Shown here: positions 5,650 through 10,042 of the stretch, in pieces
Position numbering within the stretch: position 1 is the stretch's first letter
Layout: each line of letters starts with the position of its first letter
NCBI GenBank assembly: GCA_958405355.1
Contig: CATYEA010000057.1
Location: 1 to 10,042 of the forward strand
Length of the DNA stretch: 10,042 bases
Direction of reading: 5' to 3'
DNA from: an uncultured Lachnospiraceae bacterium
GTDB taxonomy: Bacteria > Bacillota > Clostridia > Lachnospirales > Lachnospiraceae
The notes under the pieces: generated by a model
Database searches by the model: none
Told to the model about the DNA's origin: nothing
Seen by the model: only the letters and a program-made list of their open reading frames with translations
Position numbers and translations under genes: made by a program

Positions 5650-5665
5650 GTTAGAATTGACTAAT
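5650..5665 (+). promoter_or_regulatory. DtxR-type operator E (iron box), directly upstream of feoB
   Basis: GTTAGAATTGACTAAT: half-sites GTTAG and CTAAT with 6-bp spacing, flanked by further inverted bases (CTATG at 5644-5648 and CATAG at 5666-5670). TAGAAT (5652-5657) inside it could be a -10, but the -35 region is poor. The site either controls a feoB promoter or acts as a roadblock for readthrough from feoA. Confidence 0.7.
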
Positions 5666-5693
5666 CATAGGGGAAGAAGGAGGATGTTATAAG

Positions 5694-7841
5694 ATGTCAA
5701 TTAAGATTGCACTTGCGGGTAATCCGAACAGTGGTAAAACCACTTTGTTTAACGGATTGACCGGTTCCAACCAGTTTGTTGGTAACTGGCCAGGTGTTAC
5801 TGTAGAAAAAAAGGAAGGTAAGCTGAAAGGGCATAAAGATGTTGTGATCATGGACCTTCCAGGTATCTATTCCTTATCGCCATATACATTAGAAGAGGTT
5901 GTGGCCAGAAATTATCTGATCACGGAACGTCCGGATGTTATTTTGAATATTGTAGATGGCACGAACCTTGAAAGAAACCTGTATTTGTCCACACAGCTTA
6001 TGGAGCTTGGCATTCCGGTAGTTATGGCGATCAACATGATGGATATCGTTGAGAAAAACGGAGACCATATCAACATTAATCAGCTGAGTAAGGATTTAGG
6101 CTGTGACATCGTTGAAATTTCTGCATTAAAGGGCACAGGTATTATGAAAGCGGCAGAAAAAGCAGTCAGCGTCGCAACAAGAAATACGTCTGCACCAGTA
6201 CATAAATTTGCACCAGAGATTGAAAATGTTTTGGAAGATATCGAAAACATGCTGGATGCTTCGATTCCAGAAGAACAGAAACGTTTCTATGCGATTAAAT
6301 TGTTTGAGCGGGATGACAAAATTGCTCAGACAATGAAAGTTGTACCAAATGTAGAAGAAATTATTAAGAAGGCTGAAGAGGCTCAGGATGATGACTCCGA
6401 GAGTATTATCACCAATGAGCGTTACGGATATATTACTTCTGTTATTGGAAAGAGTTACAAGAAAGCGTCAAAAGGACAGCTTTCCACATCCGATAAGATT
6501 GACCGGATTGTTACGAACCGTATACTGGCGCTGCCGATTTTCGCGGTGGTTATGTTCATTGTATATTATGTTTCCGTAACAACGGTGGGTGACTTTGTGA
6601 CTGGCTGGACAAACGATGTGTTGTTTGGTGAAATCATTCCTCCGGCTATTGAAAATGTATTAGTAAGCATTAACTGTGCGGACTGGTTACAGAGTCTGAT
6701 TCTTGACGGTATTGTTGCCGGTGTTGGCGCTGTTATTGGTTTCGTTCCTCAGATGCTTGTATTATTTATTTTCCTTGCATTTTTGGAAGCATGTGGTTAT
6801 ATGGCGCGAGTTGCATTTATTATGGACCGTATTTTCCGGAAATTTGGTTTATCTGGTAAATCCTTTATTCCAATGTTAATCGGAAGCGGCTGCGGTGTAC
6901 CTGGTATTATGGCATCACGTACCATTGAAAATGACAGAGACCGGAAGATGACAATTATGACAACCACATTTATTCCATGTGGTGCGAAACTTCCGATCAT
7001 TGCATTGATTGCCGGAGCTTTCTTTGACGGTTCCGCATGGGTTGCAACCAGCTCCTATTTTGTAGGTGTGGCAGCAATCGTTTGCTCTGGTATTATTTTA
7101 AAGAAAACAAAAATGTTTGCAGGAGAGCCGGCACCATTCGTTATGGAGCTTCCGGCCTATCATCTGCCGACAGTAACAAATGTTCTCCGCAGCATGTGGG
7201 AACGTGGCTGGTCCTTCATCAAAAAGGCCGGTACAATTATCCTCTTATCAACTATCGTTCTTTGGTTCTTAATGAGCTTTGGCTGGGTTGACGGAAGCTT
7301 CGGCATGCTGGAAGCTGAACAGCTTGACAGCAGTATCCTGGCATCCATCGGCAGTGTGATTGCACCATTATTTACACCACTTGGATGGGGAGACTGGAAG
7401 ATGGCCGTTGCAGCAGTTACAGGCTTGATTGCCAAAGAAAACGTTGTTGGTACATTTGGTGTCCTCTTTGGTTTTGCTGAAGTCGCTGAAGACGGTGCTG
7501 AAATCTGGGGACAGCTTGCAGGAAGTATGACAGGCGTTGCAGCCTATTCCTTCCTGGTGTTCAACCTTCTCTGTGCACCATGCTTTGCAGCTATCGGAGC
7601 TATCAAACGTGAGATGAACAGCGGAAAGTGGACCTGGTTTGCTATTGGATATCAGACAATTTTGGCATATGCCGTATCTTTGGCTATCTATCAGATCGGC
7701 ACAGTTGTTACCGGCGGTGGTTTTGGAATTGGCACAGTCGTTGCAATTCTGGTTGTTATTGGATTCCTTTACTTGTTATTCCGTCCATACAAAGAAAGTA
7801 CAAAGCTGACAGTAGACGTAAAGAAGACGGCGAAGGCTTAA
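5694..7841 (+). CDS. feoB: Ferrous iron transport protein B (Fe(II) transporter with G-protein domain)
   Basis: A 715-aa inner-membrane Fe(II) uptake protein with an N-terminal GTPase domain. G-motifs are visible: G1 GNPNSGKT (9-16), G2 Thr36 in GVTVEKKEG, G3 DLPG (54-57), G4 NMMD (114-117) and G5 SALK (143-146). A helical GDI-like region (about 170-260) links it to the membrane part, which begins about residue 275. The two FeoB pore-gate motifs are present: GSGCGVPGIMASRTIEND (397-414) with FIPCGAKLPI (426-435), and later GLIAKENVVGTFG. The conserved pore Cys residues 400 and 429 are present. Length is normal and nothing is broken. ATG 5694 has AGGAGG 10 nt upstream. It is preceded by two feoA genes and operator E, and followed by a FeoB-associated Cys-rich peptide. 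Expected to be induced in low iron. Confidence 0.98.
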   Translation: MSIKIALAGNPNSGKTTLFNGLTGSNQFVGNWPGVTVEKKEGKLKGHKDVVIMDLPGIYSLSPYTLEEVVARNYLITERPDVILNIVDGTNLERNLYLSTQLMELGIPVVMAINMMDIVEKNGDHININQLSKDLGCDIVEISALKGTGIMKAAEKAVSVATRNTSAPVHKFAPEIENVLEDIENMLDASIPEEQKRFYAIKLFERDDKIAQTMKVVPNVEEIIKKAEEAQDDDSESIITNERYGYITSVIGKSYKKASKGQLSTSDKIDRIVTNRILALPIFAVVMFIVYYVSVTTVGDFVTGWTNDVLFGEIIPPAIENVLVSINCADWLQSLILDGIVAGVGAVIGFVPQMLVLFIFLAFLEACGYMARVAFIMDRIFRKFGLSGKSFIPMLIGSGCGVPGIMASRTIENDRDRKMTIMTTTFIPCGAKLPIIALIAGAFFDGSAWVATSSYFVGVAAIVCSGIILKKTKMFAGEPAPFVMELPAYHLPTVTNVLRSMWERGWSFIKKAGTIILLSTIVLWFLMSFGWVDGSFGMLEAEQLDSSILASIGSVIAPLFTPLGWGDWKMAVAAVTGLIAKENVVGTFGVLFGFAEVAEDGAEIWGQLAGSMTGVAAYSFLVFNLLCAPCFAAIGAIKREMNSGKWTWFAIGYQTILAYAVSLAIYQIGTVVTGGGFGIGTVVAILVVIGFLYLLFRPYKESTKLTVDVKKTAKA

Positions 7842-7861
7842 TTTGAAAGGAGCAGAGTGCT

Positions 7862-7990
7862 ATGGGAACTGTAGTGGTTGCAGCGATCGTTGCAGCAGTG
7901 GCCGGTCTTGCGGCACGAAGCATTTATAAAGACAAAAAAGCCGGCAGGGGCTGCAACGGTAATTGTGGAAACTGTAAAGGCTGCCATTAA
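7862..7990 (+). CDS. FeoB-associated Cys-rich membrane peptide
   Basis: A 42-aa peptide. An N-terminal hydrophobic helix (residues 3-18, MGTVVVAAIVAAVAGLAA) is followed by a basic stretch, RSIYKDKKAGR, and a Cys cluster at the end, GCNGNCGNCKGCH, with four Cys in a C-x3-C-x2-C-x2-C pattern plus a terminal His. This is the known family of FeoB-associated Cys-rich membrane proteins. AAAGGAG lies 10 nt before the ATG, and the gene starts 20 bp after feoB. The basic residues after the helix suggest a cytoplasmic C-terminus. The Cys cluster may receive Fe(II) from the FeoB pore; this is inference, since the family role is not settled. Confidence 0.9.
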   Translation: MGTVVVAAIVAAVAGLAARSIYKDKKAGRGCNGNCGNCKGCH

Positions 7991-8037
7991 AATGGTTATT
8001 GACCTGAGCGATTTGGAAAGACAGGAGATTGAAGCCT

Positions 8038-8298
8038 ATGTGGAGTTCAGATGATATGATTCAAGAGTTGAAAAATCGCGGGAAACGTATTACCAAACAA
8101 AGAAAGATCATGGTCGAAGTGATTGCGAGTAAAAAAGCGGGGGATTTTAAGGAGATTTATTATGAAATTTCCAAAAAAGACCCGACGATCGGTCAGGCTA
8201 CCGTATACCGTATGTTGCTGACCCTGGAAGAAATCGGGGCGATTCAGCGGGTTCAGGGATATGTAGTCAATGAATCTTATGAAAAAGTCGCGGTTTAG
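8038..8298 (+). CDS. Fur-family DNA-binding domain protein lacking the metal/dimerisation domain
   Basis: An 86-aa protein that matches only the N-terminal winged helix of Fur-family repressors: LKNRGKRITKQRKIMVEVI (helix 1-2), FKEIYYEISKKDPTIGQATVYRMLLTLEEIGAIQRVQG (recognition helix and wing). Usual Fur proteins are about 140-150 aa. The C-terminal domain is absent and nothing resembling it follows in any frame. The protein contains no His and no Cys, so none of the usual Fur metal ligands exist. ATG 8038 is chosen for AGGAGA 9 nt upstream; TTG 8029 and ATG 8056 (GGAG 10 nt upstream) are alternatives. It is the last gene of the feo operon, 47 bp after the Cys-rich peptide. It could be a metal-independent DNA-binding protein or need a partner to dimerise. 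It may also be a decayed Fur, though its intact reading frame and placement argue otherwise. Confidence 0.8.
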   Translation: MWSSDDMIQELKNRGKRITKQRKIMVEVIASKKAGDFKEIYYEISKKDPTIGQATVYRMLLTLEEIGAIQRVQGYVVNESYEKVAV

Positions 8299-8340
8299 AA
8301 AAATGTTAAGTTGTATTTCCTTATAAAGTAGAGTATGCTG

Positions 8341-8379
8341 AGAGAGTGTTGAACAGTGAAAGCTGTCAGCGCTCTCTTT
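8341..8379 (+). terminator. Probable terminator of the feo operon
   Basis: AGAGAGTGTTGAACAG (8341-8356) pairs with CTGTCAGCGCTCTCT (8363-8377), with two G-U pairs, one bulged A and a 6-nt loop. The T-tail is short (TTTG), so efficiency may be moderate. It lies 42 bp after the Fur-like stop codon. Confidence 0.6.
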
Positions 8380-8429
8380 GTATGTGCTGCAATATGCAGA
8401 GCAACACACCAGTAACAGGAGGTATGGCA

Positions 8430-8984
8430 ATGAACAAATTGAAAAATGGATGGAATCATTTTCGGACAATTACGGAACATAAATGGCTTGTTATGCAGGG
8501 ATGTTTTCGTGTGGGACTGTACCGGCAGGGAATTCTTCACGACCTGTCCAAATATACTCCGGAGGAATTTCGGACCGGGATGCTGTATTTTCAGGGGAAC
8601 CGGAGTCCAAACGCGGCCGAGAAGGAAGCAGTGGGCTATTCACGGGCCTGGCTCCATCATAAAGGAAGAAATAAACATCATTATGAGTATTGGATAGATC
8701 TGGCGGTAAATAAATCAGAGGGGCTTCAGGGAATGAAAATGCCGGTTCGATATGTTATCGAAATGTTTATGGACAGGATAGCGGCATCAAAAGTTTATGC
8801 CGGAAAGGATTATACAGACAGCCATCCATTAAATTATTATAAAAAAAGCAGGAAATATATGACAATACATCCGGATTCAAGAAAACTTCTGGAACGGCTG
8901 CTTCTTATGCTGAGCCGCAGTGGTGAAGAAAAAACGTTTGCTTATATACGAAAGGTCGTATTGAGCGGAAAATACAAATATTAA
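8430..8984 (+). CDS. DUF5662 family protein with HD-like histidine/aspartate pattern
   Basis: A 184-aa protein recognised as DUF5662, an uncharacterised family common in Clostridia. The conserved stretch is HKWLVMQGCFRVGLYRQG (17-34), then ILHDLSKYTPEEF (35-47), YFQGNRSPNAAE (53-64), AWLHHKGRNKHHYEYW (73-88) and MFMDRIAAS (112-120). His17, His37-Asp38, His76/77, His83/84 and Asp115 are spaced much like the ligands of HD-superfamily metal phosphohydrolases, and LHDLSKY resembles the LHDxGK box. That makes a metal-dependent hydrolase plausible, but no activity is known. There is no signal peptide. ATG 8430 is chosen because AGGAGG (8417-8422) lies 7 nt upstream; the in-frame ATG 8424 is one base from it. 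It lies alone after the feo terminator. Confidence 0.85.
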   Translation: MNKLKNGWNHFRTITEHKWLVMQGCFRVGLYRQGILHDLSKYTPEEFRTGMLYFQGNRSPNAAEKEAVGYSRAWLHHKGRNKHHYEYWIDLAVNKSEGLQGMKMPVRYVIEMFMDRIAASKVYAGKDYTDSHPLNYYKKSRKYMTIHPDSRKLLERLLLMLSRSGEEKTFAYIRKVVLSGKYKY

Positions 8985-8990
8985 TTGGAC

Positions 8991-9019
8991 GAATAATTCT
9001 GCGGATTAAAGCCATAATA
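8991..9019 (+). promoter_or_regulatory. Sigma-G-like (forespore) promoter before the Asn-rich gene
   Basis: GAATA (8991-8995) and CATAATA (9013-9019) match the Bacillus sigma-G consensus GHATR and CATNHTA in every position. The spacer is 17 bp; 17-18 bp is usual. Sigma-A hexamers at normal spacing are not seen here. The start would lie near 9026, about 25 nt before the ATG. Confidence 0.5.
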
Positions 9020-9050
9020 GCTACTGTAATCTTATTAAGGAGGTCCTATT

Positions 9051-9233
9051 ATGGCAAAGAATTACAATCAGAACAATGAAAGCAATGCAACAACAAAAAA
9101 CAACAATGAGCGGAACAATTCCACTCAGAACACATCCAGAAATATGGATAACAACACATCCAGAAACAGTTCTAAAAACAGCACAACTCAGAATACATCT
9201 GAAAGAAATTCAACTCAGAACTGTGACAGATAG
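9051..9233 (+). CDS. Small Asn/Ser/Thr-rich low-complexity protein, possible spore protein
   Basis: A 60-aa hydrophilic protein with no recognised domain. Asn makes up 19 of 60 residues, and Asn+Ser+Thr 37 of 60. It is expected to be disordered, with no hydrophobic segment or signal peptide, and has a single Cys third from the end. Repeats TQNTSRN, NNTSRN and TQNTSERN come from DNA repeats: a 14-bp sequence at 9129-9142 recurs exactly at 9153-9166, 24 bp and so eight codons apart. The gene has AAGGAGG 7 nt before the ATG, a sigma-G-like promoter and its own strong terminator, so it is probably a real, well-expressed gene. The composition recalls small Gln/Asn-rich spore proteins such as gamma-type SASP, but I see no homologous motif. 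Function unknown. Confidence 0.75.
   Translation: MAKNYNQNNESNATTKNNNERNNSTQNTSRNMDNNTSRNSSKNSTTQNTSERNSTQNCDR
9129..9166 (+). repeat. In-frame 14-bp direct repeat within the Asn-rich gene
   Basis: AACACATCCAGAAA occurs at 9129-9142 and again, identical, at 9153-9166. A diverged third copy with ACTCAGAATACATC lies near 9185-9200. The spacing keeps the frame, so copy number may change the protein length by multiples of eight residues. Confidence 0.8.
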
Positions 9234-9250
9234 TTTGGAGTGATCCAAAG

Positions 9251-9290
9251 ATGCCGCAGCGGGAAATAAAAGTACCGCTGCGGTATTTTT
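9251..9290 (+). terminator. Intrinsic terminator of the Asn-rich gene
   Basis: CCGCAGCGG (9254-9262) pairs with CCGCTGCGG (9275-9283), with three weaker pairs extending it to 9251/9286. Five T residues follow (9286-9290). It isolates this gene from the rhodanese gene downstream. Confidence 0.88.
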
Positions 9291-9352
9291 ATGCTTAAGC
9301 AACTGCTGAAGATTTCCGCATATACTAATATATGTAGGAATGAGGTGATGGT

Positions 9353-9652
9353 GTGAGTTTGGATTTTATACCTCCAAAGGAGGTTTTGAAATATATACAG
9401 CGCGGAGATTCGGTAGTTATCGATATCCGGGATAAAGAATTGTTTCAAAAGGGACATATTCCGGGGGCTTTTTCCATGCCGTATGAGACTTTTGATGAGA
9501 CGGTACCCATACTCCGGAAATATGGAACGATTATTTTGTGCTGTGAACATGGAGCCACAAGTTTGCTTTTGGGACGGCGTCTCAGTCAAAGTGGTTATCA
9601 TGTTTTAAGTATTGGCGGCGGCATGGAGGCCTGGAGAGGTCCTGTCGTTTAA
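9353..9652 (+). CDS. Single-domain rhodanese-like sulfurtransferase
   Basis: A 99-aa rhodanese domain, the usual size for single-domain forms (GlpE/PspE-like). Seen: VVIDIRDKELFQKGHIPGAFSMPY (21-44), with the DxR and GHIPGA elements, and the active-site loop CEHGATS starting at Cys64, with six residues before the Ser. The end is VLSIGGGMEAWRGPV, the typical GGxxAW motif. The catalytic Cys is present, so it can in principle carry a persulfide; the donor and acceptor are unknown. It starts with GTG at 9353, with GAGGTGAT (9342-9349) as a near-perfect anti-16S match just upstream. Cys63 next to Cys64 is a small oddity. It stands alone, between a terminator and the promoter of the next gene. Confidence 0.93.
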   Translation: MSLDFIPPKEVLKYIQRGDSVVIDIRDKELFQKGHIPGAFSMPYETFDETVPILRKYGTIILCCEHGATSLLLGRRLSQSGYHVLSIGGGMEAWRGPVV

Positions 9653-9691
9653 AATAATGATTTACTGCCAGATGCTGGGAATAAAATGTTC

Positions 9692-9720
9692 TTGCGGCAG
9701 GATAAGAAAAAGTATATACT
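9692..9720 (+). promoter_or_regulatory. Probable promoter of the RNA methyltransferase gene
   Basis: TTGCGG (9692-9697), a 17-bp spacer and TATACT (9715-9720), the -10 being one base from consensus. The start would be near 9727, 24 nt before the ATG. Confidence 0.45.
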
Positions 9721-9750
9721 ATAAAAGTAATTTGGAAAAGGAGAAAATCT

Positions 9751-10042
9751 ATGCCCCTCTATGAATTTACAGCGCCGTGTCATTTTGGCATGGAAGCGGT
9801 TTTAAAACGAGAAATTATAAACTTAGGATACGAGATTGTGCGAGTGGAAGATGGCCGTGTGTCCTTTCGCGGAGAGGCCTCGGCCATTGCCCGGGCAAAT
9901 GTGTTTCTGCGGACGGCAGAACGGATACTTTTATGTGTAGGACGGTTTAAAGCTTACACTTTTGATGAATTATTTGAGCAGACAAAGGCGCTGCCGTGGG
10001 AAGAGTATTTGCCTTCCGATGGGAAGTTCTGGGTAAAAAAGG
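9751..10042 (+). CDS. THUMP-domain class I SAM-dependent RNA methyltransferase, N-terminal part
   Basis: Only the first 97 codons are in the window; the gene runs off the right edge. The visible part has the N-terminal signature of the RlmL/YpsC group: YEFTAPCHFGMEAVLKREI, then EDGRVSFRG, and RANVFLRTAERILLCVGRFKAYTFDELFEQTKALPWEEYLP, which begins the THUMP RNA-binding domain. Members add a methyl group to 23S rRNA guanosine (N2), with the catalytic Rossmann domain C-terminal, here not visible. AAGGAG lies 7 nt before ATG 9751, and a promoter is seen upstream. The exact RNA target cannot be told from this part. Confidence 0.9.
   Translation, partial: MPLYEFTAPCHFGMEAVLKREIINLGYEIVRVEDGRVSFRGEASAIARANVFLRTAERILLCVGRFKAYTFDELFEQTKALPWEEYLPSDGKFWVKK

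Noticed and set aside
7992..8054. Short ORF of 20 codons (MVIDLSDLERQEIEAYVEFR) just before and overlapping the Fur-like start
   Set aside because: It has no ribosome site; it could couple translation to ATG 8056, but the overlap is as likely to be chance. It would deserve a look only if conserved in relatives.
8346..8429. Extension of the DUF5662 gene to a TTG at 8346
   Set aside because: It runs through the feo terminator hairpin and the AGGAGG of the real start.
8047..8540. Minus-strand open frames of 81 and 140 codons across the Fur-like gene and intergenic region
   Set aside because: Antisense to the Fur-like gene and the DUF5662 start, no ribosome sites, no recognisable protein pattern.
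9319..9326. CATATACT / TATACT as a -10 for the rhodanese gene
   Set aside because: No -35 of either sigma-A or sporulation type at a normal distance; a promoter here cannot be supported.
9665..9700. Possible hairpin CTGCC...GGCAG after the rhodanese gene
   Set aside because: Only a 5-bp stem around a 26-nt loop and no T-run; not convincing as a terminator. The right arm is also part of the next promoter.

Overview
The window looks like chromosomal DNA of an anaerobic, low-to-mid G+C Firmicute, most probably a Lachnospiraceae-type gut Clostridia. The reasons are strong AGGAGG ribosome sites, clostridial-type flavodoxin, DUF3793, DUF2325 and DUF5662 proteins, a tandem feoA-feoA-feoB locus with a FeoB-associated Cys-rich peptide, and one sporulation-type promoter. 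This assignment comes from gene content only; no database search was possible. There is no sign of phage, IS element, CRISPR, tRNA or rRNA.

Layout: (1) 3-1325 (+), the C-terminal part of a Ca2+-type P-type ATPase, closed by a bidirectional terminator. (2) 1423-2910 (-), an NAD(P)-dependent aldehyde dehydrogenase. It has a near-consensus promoter and, starting about +3, a strong intrinsic terminator before its ribosome site. (3) 3186-4578 (+), a DUF3793 - flavodoxin - DUF2325 operon. (4) 4619-5005 (-), a short DtxR/MntR-type metalloregulator. (5) 5179-8298 (+), divergent from the regulator: feoA1, feoA2, feoB, a 42-aa FeoB-associated Cys-rich membrane peptide, and an 86-aa Fur-type protein that consists only of the DNA-binding domain. 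(6) 8430-8984 (+), a DUF5662 protein with an HD-like His/Asp pattern. (7) 9051-9233 (+), a 60-aa Asn/Ser/Thr-rich protein behind a sigma-G-like promoter. (8) 9353-9652 (+), a single-domain rhodanese. (9) 9751 to the window end (+), the start of a THUMP-domain RNA methyltransferase.

The centre of the window (3.1-8.4 kb) reads as one iron-starvation locus. Five copies of an inverted repeat, GTTAG-N6-CTAA(C/T), sit at the starts of the three transcription units: two before DUF3793-flavodoxin-DUF2325, two before feoA1 and one before feoB. The TTAG-N6-CTAA core matches the half-site arrangement of the classical DtxR box, and a DtxR-family regulator is encoded between the units. The inferred model is that Fe(II)-loaded regulator represses both Fe(II) uptake (Feo) and an iron-free electron carrier (flavodoxin, which can replace ferredoxin). 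DUF3793 and DUF2325, both uncharacterised, would be co-regulated members of the response. The metal-ligand-free Fur-like protein at the end of the feo operon is the oddest component.
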